Source: Carboxylicivirga mesophila
GTDB taxonomy: Bacteria; Bacteroidota; Bacteroidia; Bacteroidales; Marinilabiliaceae
Assembly (NCBI RefSeq): GCF_018271975.1
Contig: NZ_JAGUCN010000026.1
Location: 1-64,000, forward strand
Direction: 5' to 3'
DNA length: 64,000 nucleotides
Shown here: piece by piece, positions 50,728 to 60,081 of the stretch
How positions within the stretch are numbered: the stretch's first letter is position 1
Layout of the letters: every line of letters starts with the position of its first letter
Translations under genes and position numbers: made by a program
Notes under the pieces: generated by a model
Told to the model about the DNA's origin: nothing
The model's database searches: none
The model's input: the letters and a program-made list of their open reading frames with translations, nothing else

Positions 50728-52956
50728 TTATAAATCAGCTTTGATGCGGTCTTGTCGGTTAACATTATGTACACCTTTAATCTTCATGATATTAAGAATG
50801 AGGTTGTTTAAGTCCTCGGTGTTGTGAATGTATAAATAAATGTTGCCTTCAAATATGCCATCGTGACTTTCGATGTTAATGGAGCGCATGTTCACATTCT
50901 GGTCTTCAGAAATCACTTTGGTTATTTTACTGACAATACCCATCTGGTCAATACCCGACAGGTTAATAAGGGCCAGGTATGATAGTATTTTATGTGACTC
51001 CCATTGGGCCGAAACAATACGATTCCCCTGACTTGACATCAGCTTGAGGGCTACCGGACATTTGCGGCTGTGTAATATAATCTGGTCGCTTTCATCCATA
51101 AAAGCCAGAATGTCGTCACCAGGAATGGGATTGCAGCAGTCGGCTATGGTAAACTGATCCTGCTCGTCATTATCCGATAAAACAACCTGTGTTTTCTTTT
51201 TGCTTGGTTCGGGTTTTACCTCCTCCGGCTTATTGGTCGACATTCCAAAGTTTAGCTTCCAATAGCGAATCCATTTGTTGCGCGATTTGGTGCTTAGTAT
51301 CTTATGCAGGTCATCCAGCTTGATGCTGCCTTTGCCAATTTTAAAATATAGCTCATCGCGCTTGGAAATTTTATGGTAATCAAGAATCTTCTTCAGTATT
51401 CGTGAGTTGATGGTTAGCTTCTTCTTGTGAAGCTCTTGTTCCAGTATTCTTTCACCTTTAGCTATAATGGATTTTCGCTCTTCCTTAAAGGCATTCTTAA
51501 TGCGGGTTTTAGCCTTGGCTGTTGTTACAAAACTCAGCCATTCGTATTTGGGTTGTTGCTTTTCAGAGGTAATAATTTCAACCTGATCACCGCTTTTTAG
51601 CTGATGACTGAGCGGCACCAGCTTGAAGTTTACTTTGGCACCGATGCATTTATAGCCAATGTCGGTGTGTATATCAAAGGCAAAATCGAGTGCTGTAGCT
51701 CCTTTGGGCATCACTTTGACATCGCCTTTGGGTGTGAAAATCATGATTTCGGAAGCAAACAGGTTGAGTTTAAAGTCATCCAGAAACTCCAGTGAATCGG
51801 CATCGGGATTATCCAGCAGCTCTTTAATCATCTCCAGCCATTTGTCCAGTTCCGATTCTTTTTCTTTTTGGCCTTTATATTTCCAATGGGCAGCAAATCC
51901 TCTTTCAGCAATCTCATCCATTCGCGTAGTTCGGATCTGAATTTCCACCCATTTGCCATCTGGTCCCATCACGGTACTGTGAAGCGCTTCGTAACCATTG
52001 GCTTTAGGAGTTGAAACCCAGTCGCGCAAACGATCGGGCTTGGGCTTGTAAATGTCGGTTATCATCGAATAGATGGCCCAGCATTGCGTTTTTTCTGGCA
52101 AGTGGCTTTTGGGCTTAAACACTACCCTGATGGCCAGTACATCATATATTTCTTCAAACGGCAGATCTTTCTTCTGCATCTTGCTCCAGATGGAATAGAC
52201 TGATTTGTGTCGACCAACCACATCAAACTCATAGCCTTCCGCTTTCAGACGTTCTTCTATGGGAGCTTTGAAGTTATTGATGAATTCTACATGTTGCTCT
52301 TCGCTGTCTTTTACCTTTTGACTCAGGTTATTGAATACCTGTGGCAATTCATATTTCAGACTCAGGTCTTCCAGTTCTGTTTTAATGGCATAGAGGCCAA
52401 GGCGGTGGGCAAGAGGTGCATAAAAGTAAAGTGTTTCACCGGCAATTTTTAAGCGCTTGTGCTCGGGCATTGAGTTAAGCGTGCGCATATTGTGCAGCCT
52501 GTCGGCCAGTTTGATCAGGATAACACGCACGTCTTCAACCATTGTTAGCAAAAGCTTGCGGAAGTTTTCGGCCTGAATGGACGAGGACTGATCGAAGACA
52601 CCTTCCAACTTAGTGAGTCCGGCTACGATAGACGCAATCTTCTCACCGAAGATATTCTGCAGGTCTTCTACTGTGTAGTCTGTATCTTCTACCACATCAT
52701 GAAGAATAGCTGCAATAACGCCTTTGGTCCCTAAACCAATTTCTTCAGCTGCAATACGGGCCACCTCAATCGGATGTAAAATGTATGGTTCACCCGATTT
52801 ACGACGCATGCCCATATGAGCTTCATGGGCTAACTCAAATGCTTTGGTAACCAGCTTCCTGTTTTCCGGTGTCTGGCAACGTGGACAGGCATCAATGAGC
52901 GCGTTAAATTGCTCACGAATCATTTTATCTTCTTCTTCCCAATCAGCTTTCGTCAT
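50728..52956 (-). CDS. rsh: RelA/SpoT bifunctional (p)ppGpp synthetase/hydrolase
   Basis: A 742-residue stringent-response enzyme. The N-terminal HD hydrolase domain is intact (AAILHDVVEDTDYTVED, about 84-100, and KLADRLHNMRTL). The synthetase domain follows (GYEALHSTVMGPDGKWVEIQIRT), then TGS (EIMIFTPKGDVKVMPKGATALD, split across about 405-430), a helical and zinc-finger-type region and a C-terminal ACT domain. The HDxxED motif and the synthetase loop are both complete, so both activities are expected. It is a single gene. Confidence 0.95.
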   Translation of the reverse strand: MTKADWEEEDKMIREQFNALIDACPRCQTPENRKLVTKAFELAHEAHMGMRRKSGEPYILHPIEVARIAAEEIGLGTKGVIAAILHDVVEDTDYTVEDLQNIFGEKIASIVAGLTKLEGVFDQSSSIQAENFRKLLLTMVEDVRVILIKLADRLHNMRTLNSMPEHKRLKIAGETLYFYAPLAHRLGLYAIKTELEDLSLKYELPQVFNNLSQKVKDSEEQHVEFINNFKAPIEERLKAEGYEFDVVGRHKSVYSIWSKMQKKDLPFEEIYDVLAIRVVFKPKSHLPEKTQCWAIYSMITDIYKPKPDRLRDWVSTPKANGYEALHSTVMGPDGKWVEIQIRTTRMDEIAERGFAAHWKYKGQKEKESELDKWLEMIKELLDNPDADSLEFLDDFKLNLFASEIMIFTPKGDVKVMPKGATALDFAFDIHTDIGYKCIGAKVNFKLVPLSHQLKSGDQVEIITSEKQQPKYEWLSFVTTAKAKTRIKNAFKEERKSIIAKGERILEQELHKKKLTINSRILKKILDYHKISKRDELYFKIGKGSIKLDDLHKILSTKSRNKWIRYWKLNFGMSTNKPEEVKPEPSKKKTQVVLSDNDEQDQFTIADCCNPIPGDDILAFMDESDQIILHSRKCPVALKLMSSQGNRIVSAQWESHKILSYLALINLSGIDQMGIVSKITKVISEDQNVNMRSINIESHDGIFEGNIYLYIHNTEDLNNLILNIMKIKGVHNVNRQDRIKADL

Positions 52957-53090
52957 GCACGTACTCGTTAAAGCGAACTAAAATACTTATTTCCTTTGAT
53001 TGTAACAAAGGTTTTAAACGAGTTGTTTAGCCTCATTGAGTTGAATGAATATATTCTGTAAATGTTGCTACACCATTGATTGGAGTGCAC

Positions 53091-54368
53091 TTACTTGCCG
53101 GCAACAACCGTTATTAAAGCTTCTTCTTTGAAATATTTCTGCGCCAGCTGTTGCAATTCACCCGATGTGATGTGAATGAGTACATTAAAGAACTCATTAA
53201 AATAATCTGGTGTCAGGTTCAAATCAATCAATCCCCTGTAATTGTCAGATGTGGCAAACGGCCCGTCAAAGTTGCGAATCATGTCGCCAATGAGGAAGTT
53301 CTTCACCAACTGAAGCTCCTCTTCACTAATGGGCTCGTCTCTCAGTTTTTGTAGTTCGTTATTGATTTCTATTAATGCCAGTTCCCTGTTTTCTGCCTTT
53401 ACGTCGGAGCTGATAATCAGAAAGCCGGCATGCTTATAAGTCATTATAAATGATGAGATACCGTAGGTGAGTCCTTTTTCTTCACGAATATTCGTCATCA
53501 GGCGCGAGCCAAAGTAACCTCCCAGCACGGTATTTAATATTTGCATGCCATGAAAGTCGGGGTGCTGCTTATTGAAAAGAGGAACCCCCATTTTAATAGC
53601 AGATTGGAGAGCCCCTTCTTTAGGTACGAACAGGTCTTTTTTAGGGGTGATATCCGCTGGTGGCAGTAAATCGGGCAGGGGCGATGTGCTATGCCATTCC
53701 TGACCAAAGTGCTTGTTTAAAAGATGCTTTAACTGGGCACCAGGCTGTCCCGACACGATAATGTGCGTTCCTTTGGGTATGTATGCTTGTTTATGAAAAT
53801 CAATGACTTCCTCACGTGTAATCTGTTCAAAATCATCCAGTGTCAGGTAATTGCCATATGGATGCTCTTTACCATATAGATTTTGAGTGAATGCCCTGGT
53901 AGCAAGGGTTTTTACCTTATCACTTTCAATCAGGTACTCTTGCTTGCGCTTATTGAGCAGCGTATCAATCTCTTTTTGCTCAAAAGTGGGATTTTTGACA
54001 ATATCTTCTAATAGTTCAAGTGTTTGTGGTAGAAAGTGTGAAAGTGCTACCAGCGTAACAATCGAATGATGAAACTGCGCCTGTTGTCCAATGTAGGCAC
54101 CATAAAAGTCTATTTTCTCAGAAATTTCGGCTCCGGTCAGATGTTGGGTTCCTTCAGTAAGTCCTTTGCAGGTGATAGATGATAACAAGGGTTTGTTGGC
54201 CTGTATAGATCCTGCCGGAAATAAAAAGTCGAGCTTGGCCACTTCCTGCGAGCCGGCTTGCATCAGGTGCACCTGAATGCCATTATCCAGTTGAAAGGTT
54301 TCAATGGGTAGGAGCTCAAATGTATCCGTTGTTTTAAATTCCGGGGCAATGCGTCTGTCTATACTCAT
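53091..54368 (-). CDS. M16-family protein without catalytic motif
   Basis: A 425-residue M16 (pitrilysin/insulinase-like) protein. The HxxEH zinc motif is missing in the expected place: the region after FPAGSIQANKPLLSS reads CKGLTEGTQHL. The R/Y pair of the C-terminal half is present in the segment TYGISSFIM (after GSRLMTNIREEKG). It is the non-catalytic half of a two-gene M16 protease. The catalytic half is the gene immediately upstream, separated by 1 base, so they are co-translated. Confidence 0.9.
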   Translation of the reverse strand: MSIDRRIAPEFKTTDTFELLPIETFQLDNGIQVHLMQAGSQEVAKLDFLFPAGSIQANKPLLSSITCKGLTEGTQHLTGAEISEKIDFYGAYIGQQAQFHHSIVTLVALSHFLPQTLELLEDIVKNPTFEQKEIDTLLNKRKQEYLIESDKVKTLATRAFTQNLYGKEHPYGNYLTLDDFEQITREEVIDFHKQAYIPKGTHIIVSGQPGAQLKHLLNKHFGQEWHSTSPLPDLLPPADITPKKDLFVPKEGALQSAIKMGVPLFNKQHPDFHGMQILNTVLGGYFGSRLMTNIREEKGLTYGISSFIMTYKHAGFLIISSDVKAENRELALIEINNELQKLRDEPISEEELQLVKNFLIGDMIRNFDGPFATSDNYRGLIDLNLTPDYFNEFFNVLIHITSGELQQLAQKYFKEEALITVVAGK

Positions 54369-54369
54369 T

Positions 54370-55608
54370 TTATTGGCTTGAGCGATAATACAAAGTTGAA
54401 CAGTTGGTGGGCTTAAAGGTGCTTTGTGCTGTATTCAAAATGGCTTCTTTGGTGACAGCCTGATATTTATTAACTTCGTCGTTAATGTCTTCTGCTTTAC
54501 CCAAGAGTTCGAAGGATGCCAGGTTCATGGCCTTGTTCAGGAAGCTGATTTCAGAAAACACCAGGGATGACTCCACTTTATTTTTTACTTTTTGAAGCTC
54601 ATAATCACCAATGGCCTGTGTACTTATCTTATCCAATTCAACCTGGATAGCCTTTTCGGCCTGCTCCATGGAGGTGTCAGGCAGCAGGCGGCCCATCACA
54701 GTGAATAATCCGGGATCATGATCACCTGATATGTAGGCATTTACCTCACTAAAGAGTTGCTGCTCTTTAACCAGTGATTGCATCAGACGCGCCGACGGGC
54801 CGTTGGCCAGCACATCGGAAAGCAAATCCACCGTATAGAAGTCATCATCTGTTCGGCTGCCAATATGGTACACTTTCTGAATCAGGTTAGCTGGTACATT
54901 GCGCTCCACCGCCAGTTGGCGTGCTTCTGTTTGCTTAGGTTCTGCTGCTATGTTGTTTTGGGCTAGTTGCCGGTATGGAATATCGCCAAACCATTTTTGA
55001 GCCAGGGCAAATACTTTATCCGGCTCTACATTCCCACTAACACACAAAACTGCATTATTGGGTGCGTAATGACTAAAGAAGAATTGTCGCACATCATCGA
55101 GCGTTGCATTTTCGATGTGCGCAATTTCCTTACCAATGGTAGGCCACTGATAGGGGTGTACTTTATAGGCCAGGGGACTTAGTAGTAGTGGTATGTCGCC
55201 ATATGGCTGATTAAGGTAGCGTTGTTTAAACTCCTCAATAACAACCTTTCGCTGTACTTCAAGGCTCTGCTCCGAAAAATCCAGCTCCAGCATACGATCT
55301 GATTCGAGCCAGAACCCTGTTTCCAGGTTGGCTGCCGGCAAGGTCAGGTAGTAGTTGGTGATGTCACAGTTGGTCCAGGCATTGTTATCACCACCCACCA
55401 TCTGCAAAGGGGCATCGTATGAAGGTATGTTTTTACTACCACCAAACATCAGGTGTTCAAATAAGTGAGCAAAGCCGGTTTTGTCAGGTTGCTCATTCTT
55501 TGAACCCACATTGTACAATACGTTAACCGCAGCCAGAGGCGTACTTTTATCAACATGTACAACTACTCTTAATCCGTTGCTAAGCGTATGCTTTTGTATG
55601 TTTATCAT
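54370..55608 (-). CDS. M16-family zinc peptidase, catalytic subunit
   Basis: A 412-residue M16 peptidase with the inverted zinc motif HLFEHLMFGG (HxxEH, about residues 48-52) and a downstream Glu in the segment VIEEFKQRY. The C-terminal half shows the ANGPSARLMQSLVKEQQL block. It works with the non-catalytic partner that follows. No signal peptide is seen on either protein, so they are probably cytoplasmic; the substrate is unknown. Its start overlaps the stop of the flavin oxidoreductase gene by 1 base. Confidence 0.93.
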   Translation of the reverse strand: MINIQKHTLSNGLRVVVHVDKSTPLAAVNVLYNVGSKNEQPDKTGFAHLFEHLMFGGSKNIPSYDAPLQMVGGDNNAWTNCDITNYYLTLPAANLETGFWLESDRMLELDFSEQSLEVQRKVVIEEFKQRYLNQPYGDIPLLLSPLAYKVHPYQWPTIGKEIAHIENATLDDVRQFFFSHYAPNNAVLCVSGNVEPDKVFALAQKWFGDIPYRQLAQNNIAAEPKQTEARQLAVERNVPANLIQKVYHIGSRTDDDFYTVDLLSDVLANGPSARLMQSLVKEQQLFSEVNAYISGDHDPGLFTVMGRLLPDTSMEQAEKAIQVELDKISTQAIGDYELQKVKNKVESSLVFSEISFLNKAMNLASFELLGKAEDINDEVNKYQAVTKEAILNTAQSTFKPTNCSTLYYRSSQ

Positions 55609-56564
55609 TAAAAATTGAATCGAGGGTTTGTGGCCGCTTCTTCTTTTACCTGGCGGTATTCCAATAATAGTTCTTCAAACACTGCACTAACAGGCTTAAT
55701 ATCATCAATTAATGAGGCAATCTGTCCGATTTCCAGTTCTCCTTCAACTAAATCACCTTCAAAGATGCCTTTTTTAGCTCTCCCTTTTCCCAATAGTTTT
55801 TGGAGGTCTAAGGTAGAAGCGCCGGATTTTTCTGCTTCATGTACCTGTTCGAAAAATGCATTCTTAATCAATCGCACAGGTGCCAGTTTTTTAAGTGATA
55901 GCAAGGTACCGCCTTCTCCTGTTTCAACCACCAGTTCCTTAAATGCTTTGTGAGCCGATGATTCTTCGGTGATGGCAAAACGCGAACCAATCTGTACGCC
56001 ATCGGCACCCAGTGCCATAGCAGCAAATATGCCTTTGCCGGTGCCAATACCACCAGCTGCAATCAGTGGCAGCTGGGTTTGCTGACGGATGGAAGGAATC
56101 AAGGTTAATGTGGTGGTTTCTTCACGGCCGTTGTGGCCACCAGCCTCAAAGCCTTCAGCTACAATAGCATCTACACCGGCTTCTTCACACTTTTGGGCGA
56201 AGCGGCCATTGGCTATAACATGCACTACAGTAATGCCTTTTTCTTTGAGGAAACCAGTCCATTTAGCCGGATTACCAGCTGAAGTAAACACGATTTTAAC
56301 CCCTTCTTCAACAATGATTTGCATCAGTTCATCGATACTGGGATACAGCAGTGGCACATTCACGCCCCATGGCTTGTCGGTAGCTTTCTTCATCTTTTGA
56401 ATGTGCTCAAGCAATACCTCGGGGTACATGGAGCCGGCGCCTAGTAAACCCAGACCGCCGTTGTTACTAACTGCTGAGGCAAGTCGCCAGCCACTGCACC
56501 AAACCATTCCACCCTGAATAATTGGGTACTGTATATTAAAAAGCTCTGTAATTCTGTTTTGCAT
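55608..56564 (-). CDS. Nitronate monooxygenase-family flavin oxidoreductase
   Basis: A 318-residue FMN-binding TIM-barrel protein of the NMO/FabK type. The N-terminus carries YPIIQGGMVWCSGW, and the barrel has VDAIVAEGFEAGGHNG (active-site His region), PLIAAGGIGTGKGIFAAMALGADGVQIGSRF (FMN phosphate site, from about residue 170) and ESSAHKAFKELV. It could be a nitronate monooxygenase or a FabK-type enoyl-ACP reductase; the sequence does not separate the two here. It overlaps the M16 gene by 1 base and may be co-transcribed with the M16 pair. Confidence 0.88.
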   Translation of the reverse strand: MQNRITELFNIQYPIIQGGMVWCSGWRLASAVSNNGGLGLLGAGSMYPEVLLEHIQKMKKATDKPWGVNVPLLYPSIDELMQIIVEEGVKIVFTSAGNPAKWTGFLKEKGITVVHVIANGRFAQKCEEAGVDAIVAEGFEAGGHNGREETTTLTLIPSIRQQTQLPLIAAGGIGTGKGIFAAMALGADGVQIGSRFAITEESSAHKAFKELVVETGEGGTLLSLKKLAPVRLIKNAFFEQVHEAEKSGASTLDLQKLLGKGRAKKGIFEGDLVEGELEIGQIASLIDDIKPVSAVFEELLLEYRQVKEEAATNPRFNF

Positions 56565-56600
56565 AGTTATTTCATTGAAATCGTTATCTGACTTCCAATA

Positions 56601-57776
56601 TTAACTATCAATTCGTCTTTTGGTTCGGTTGATTTTCTTTTTAAACTCTTTCATTTCACCTTCGAACATATCGTAGGCTACATATTTACATTCCAGAGGT
56701 CCGTTATATAAGGTGTACTTAGAGTCTGGGCGAAGTCCTACATGTTTAAGCGCTTCTGTGTTGGAGGTAATGATCCATGCCTGCCAGTCGGTATAGTTCT
56801 TTTTCAGGTGTGTACCAATCTTTTTATAGAATTCGTTGATGTTATCTTTTGTCAGGCGCTCGCCATAAGGCGGATTGGTAATCATCATACCACGTGGTGC
56901 AGGCGGCATGTGGTCTTCCATATTTGAACGTACGATACGAATCTGACGGTTCAGGCGGAAATCCAGTGAAGCTGTTTTGGCCATGTCAACCGCTTGCGGA
57001 TTATTATCGCCACCAACAATATTTACTTTTGGATAGCGGATCTTGTTTTCTGCCTCAGTATGAATCTTTTCCCACAATGCCTTGTCGTAATCTGCCCAGC
57101 TCATAAAGCCAAAGTGCTTGCGCTTAAACCCGGGAGCCATGTTGCAGGCTATCATGGCGGCTTCCATCAGGATGGTGCCGGTTCCGCACATAGGGTCAAT
57201 CAACGGAATTTCTTTGTGCCATTTGGCAATTTTTAGCATCCCTGCCGCCAATACCTCGTTAAGTGGTGCTTTATGATGTGGATTGCGGTAGCCTCTGCGA
57301 TGCAATGATTCAACCGAACTGTCCAGCGATACGGTGAACTGGTCATGCGATACATGCACGTTTATCTGAAGATCCGGTTTTTCGATATTAACCGAAGGGC
57401 GCTGGCCATTTTTATCTCTGAACTGGTCTGCTATGGCATCCTTGGTTTTTAAGGCCAGATACTTGGTGTGTTTGAAAAAATCAGAGAAAGCTACTGCATC
57501 GATGGCAAATGTATTTTTCTCGGTGATGTGCGCCGACCAGTCATATTTATAGATGTTCTGATACAGTTCGTCCTCAGTTTTTGCCTTGAACTTCAGCACT
57601 GGCACTAATACACGTAAAGCGGTTCGCAAATGAAGGTTAGCTTTATACAGCACTTCTTTGTCGCCTGTGCAGGTTACGGCCCTTTTGATGGGCGTTACAT
57701 CATTGGCTCCTATTTCCCTTAACTCATCAGCCAATACTTCCTCTAAACCATGAAAGGTTTTTACTAATAATTTCAT
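56601..57776 (-). CDS. THUMP-domain class I RNA methyltransferase (RlmL/YpsC-like)
   Basis: A 391-residue enzyme. N-terminal ferredoxin-like and THUMP domains (about 1-155) are followed by a Rossmann methyltransferase. The SAM motif is IDPMCGTGTILMEAA, and the catalytic NPPYGERL is present. In E. coli RlmL the homologous domain makes m2G2445 in 23S rRNA. This single-domain form matches YpsC-like orthologues. The C-terminus is short and basic. A TACCTTTG-type -7 element lies upstream. Confidence 0.92.
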   Translation of the reverse strand: MKLLVKTFHGLEEVLADELREIGANDVTPIKRAVTCTGDKEVLYKANLHLRTALRVLVPVLKFKAKTEDELYQNIYKYDWSAHITEKNTFAIDAVAFSDFFKHTKYLALKTKDAIADQFRDKNGQRPSVNIEKPDLQINVHVSHDQFTVSLDSSVESLHRRGYRNPHHKAPLNEVLAAGMLKIAKWHKEIPLIDPMCGTGTILMEAAMIACNMAPGFKRKHFGFMSWADYDKALWEKIHTEAENKIRYPKVNIVGGDNNPQAVDMAKTASLDFRLNRQIRIVRSNMEDHMPPAPRGMMITNPPYGERLTKDNINEFYKKIGTHLKKNYTDWQAWIITSNTEALKHVGLRPDSKYTLYNGPLECKYVAYDMFEGEMKEFKKKINRTKRRIDS

Positions 57777-57879
57777 GCGAACGCTTTTTTCAGTAAATCT
57801 TAAAATCTGCTATTCATTAATTAGCAGATTGTTGTAACTAACAGCTTGTTTCTTCCCTTGTTGTATAAAAAAGAGGGCG

Positions 57880-57887
57880 CAAAGGTA
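57880..57887 (-). promoter_or_regulatory. Probable -7 element of the THUMP methyltransferase gene
   Basis: On the minus strand TACCTTTG (TAnnTTTG match), 103 bases before the ATG at 57776. The -33 TTG at the best distance is about 16 bases away, which is short, so this is a candidate only. Confidence 0.4.
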
Positions 57888-57947
57888 CGAAACTTAATAC
57901 GAACAATTGATTTTAAACTTCTTAATCACGCGTTATTTTTACAATTC

Positions 57948-59186
57948 TTAACGTTTAAACAGCTGGTCTGTCTGATTGAGATTTTTACCCAATCGCCTGT
58001 CCATAAAAGTGCCTGAGAATATTAATCCGCCTATGATGCCCATAAAGATGTACAGTACCTGTTCGCCCATGTTGCTGTTGCTTACCTGTGCATCTAAAAA
58101 TAAGGTGCTGAGGCCAATGAATGCTTTACTGCCTGGCACCAGCATAATGATACCGGGTATCAGGTAAACCAGCCTCGGAATCTTGGTAAGGTGAGTGAAC
58201 AGCTTACTAACCGCTACCGCTACAATGGTGCCGGCAAATATACTGACCAATATACCGGTGAAACCAAGTAACAAGGTGGTATAGAAGCATACAAAACCCG
58301 TTACTACACCAAGCGGTATATCTTTAGGACGTACCTTAAAAACAGGCATCAGGCTTAACGACAGGATGAGAATAGCTACGAAATCAACCCATTGCGGAAT
58401 GTCATCAATAACTTTATGAGGTTTTATCTCTATAAAAAGTGGCAAAAGAGCCAGACCTAATACCACACCAAAAAATTGCTTAAATAAGGAAACCAAAGCA
58501 TCAAAAAGCTTGGCGGTACCTGATACCAGGCTGCGCGATGTGATCTCTTCAAGGGCTGTGGTGATGGATAGACCAGGGATAAAGATGATGATAGAGGCCA
58601 ATATAGTCATGGAGATATTTAAGTCAGGCAGAATTGTTGACAACAGACCAATGGTAATGGTAGCACCAAAGGCTACCATTGACTCCAGTGTGCTGCGCAA
58701 ATAGCTTGAATGGCGGGCCATGAGCGTTATGCCATATACCAATGCCCCAATAAAGGTTGCTACAATAACCGACAGCCAGTTGGTGTTGAGTAAAATACAA
58801 AATGAACCAGCCGAGAACATGAAAGACAGTAGCTCAACTAACTTATTGTAACTATTGGGCTTATTCTGAAGTTCTATAATTTGCTCTTTGGCTTCAGCAA
58901 AATTAAGCTCATTGGTAATCACATTGTTGGTAATCTCAACCACTTGCGATAAAGCCCCCAGATTTAACTCCCCTGGAGGGACGCATTCCACATGGTTGTA
59001 AGTGTGTTCGCCTTCCTCGTAAAATACATAGTTAATCCAGGTAGGCGTATCCATAAAGCTGCCTTTAATATCTTTCATTTCAGATATCTCGGTGAGGTAT
59101 ATCTGTGATTTATAAGATGGAACACCATAAATGTGCAATGCCTTGCCAAGCTGTACGATGAATTTATATTGTTGTGGAATTTGCAT
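57948..59186 (-). CDS. thrE: ThrE-family threonine/serine exporter
   Basis: A 412-residue inner-membrane protein that joins the soluble plus membrane ThrE-type domain (about 1-250) and a second ThrE_2-like domain (about 260-400). Hydrophobic helices start near residue 125 and there are about ten. Typical segments are LHIYGVPSYKSQIYLTEI in the N-terminus and LVYLIPGIIMLVPGSKAFIGL near the C-terminus. It would export threonine or serine. A fused single-chain form is usual for this phylum. It is transcribed alone. Confidence 0.9.
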   Translation of the reverse strand: MQIPQQYKFIVQLGKALHIYGVPSYKSQIYLTEISEMKDIKGSFMDTPTWINYVFYEEGEHTYNHVECVPPGELNLGALSQVVEITNNVITNELNFAEAKEQIIELQNKPNSYNKLVELLSFMFSAGSFCILLNTNWLSVIVATFIGALVYGITLMARHSSYLRSTLESMVAFGATITIGLLSTILPDLNISMTILASIIIFIPGLSITTALEEITSRSLVSGTAKLFDALVSLFKQFFGVVLGLALLPLFIEIKPHKVIDDIPQWVDFVAILILSLSLMPVFKVRPKDIPLGVVTGFVCFYTTLLLGFTGILVSIFAGTIVAVAVSKLFTHLTKIPRLVYLIPGIIMLVPGSKAFIGLSTLFLDAQVSNSNMGEQVLYIFMGIIGGLIFSGTFMDRRLGKNLNQTDQLFKR

Positions 59187-59220
59187 TGAATGAGTGTGTT
59201 ATGCTAAAGATTAGATGTTG

Positions 59221-59228
59221 CAAAAGTA
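59221..59228 (-). promoter_or_regulatory. Probable -7 element of thrE
   Basis: On the minus strand this reads TACTTTTG (TAnnTTTG match), 35 bases before the ATG at 59186. The nearest -33 TTG is about 24 bases away. Confidence 0.45.
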
Positions 59229-59267
59229 GCTAAGTTTGCTGATAAATGTCGGCAAAAAAACAGAATA

Positions 59268-59298
59268 TTTGGTATTAATATCATTTTATATATATTTG
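59268..59298 (+). promoter_or_regulatory. Promoter of the DUF5706-like gene
   Basis: TTTG (59268-59271), 19 bases, then TATATTTG (59291-59298): an excellent Bacteroidota promoter. It is followed by an AT-rich stretch in which AGATATAT occurs twice in tandem (59304-59319), close to the transcription start. Confidence 0.75.
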
Positions 59299-59332
59299 CA
59301 TCTAGATATATAGATATATAAAATTTAATAAT

Positions 59333-60010
59333 ATGAGTTTAGAGGCTAATTTAGCACACGAGGCACAAGAGTTATTAGTCAAAGAACAGCTCATTGAGCC
59401 AATCTCTTCAGGGGATGATGAAAATAGTGTTGTTGCTAAGAAGAAAAAAAAGAAGAAGCTGTATGATACCAAACAGGAGCCGCGTAAAGCGCTGAGTACT
59501 TTCTTCCGGAATCATTTTAAAATGCTGGTGAACCGCATGACTATGGCGGACCGTAAAGCTATGATTATGGTGCGCATCAACACTACAATTATTTCCTTAC
59601 TTATTGTGTTTAATCAACAAATGGACGTGTATGTCGATAACGGAAATGCTATTGTTATCGTTTTATTGATTGGCAGTGGAATGTCACTGGTGTTATCTCT
59701 GCTAACAGCCAGTCCTATTGGGGCATATGTCCATCGCTTATTCAAGTATCATCGCGAAATGAAGGAGAAATACCCTGACTTTAAGCACAACAGTTTTATG
59801 ATGATGAGACGCGTAGATCTTGATGAGTATGAGAAATCGATGGATGCCGTGGTGCGCAACCAGGATTTACAGTTGGGTAACCAGGTACGCGCCAGTTTTA
59901 TGCTTAATCATTACACCTTATGCAAGTACCAGTTGTTGCAGTGGTCTTATAATCTATTTCTGATTGCATTCTTTATTAGTATCGGGATTTTGATATACGG
60001 ACAATTGTAA
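59333..60010 (+). CDS. DUF5706 / Pycsar-effector-like membrane protein
   Basis: A 225-residue protein with an acidic N-terminus and a poly-lysine patch (about 36-42). The segment FFRNHFKMLVNRMTMADRK (about 57-75), then TM1 (about 78-95), TM2 (about 105-126), a cytoplasmic linker and TM3 (about 200-222) match DUF5706 proteins, annotated as Pycsar system effector family. Characterised Pycsar effectors respond to cCMP or cUMP and disrupt the membrane during phage attack. The N-terminal HD domain of some relatives is absent, and no cyclase gene is in the window, so a defence role is not shown. Confidence 0.72.
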   Translation: MSLEANLAHEAQELLVKEQLIEPISSGDDENSVVAKKKKKKKLYDTKQEPRKALSTFFRNHFKMLVNRMTMADRKAMIMVRINTTIISLLIVFNQQMDVYVDNGNAIVIVLLIGSGMSLVLSLLTASPIGAYVHRLFKYHREMKEKYPDFKHNSFMMMRRVDLDEYEKSMDAVVRNQDLQLGNQVRASFMLNHYTLCKYQLLQWSYNLFLIAFFISIGILIYGQL

Positions 60011-60081
60011 TCAATTAAAAAGAGGTATGTATAGATAATCCTGTAAAATTGGTAAATTGAGCTTTTAAAAATCCTTCACGT

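Noticed and set aside
53091-54368. The inactive M16 gene as a pseudogene
   Set aside because: The frame is intact, the length is full and it is tightly spaced with the catalytic gene. Loss of the zinc motif in one half is normal for paired M16 proteins.
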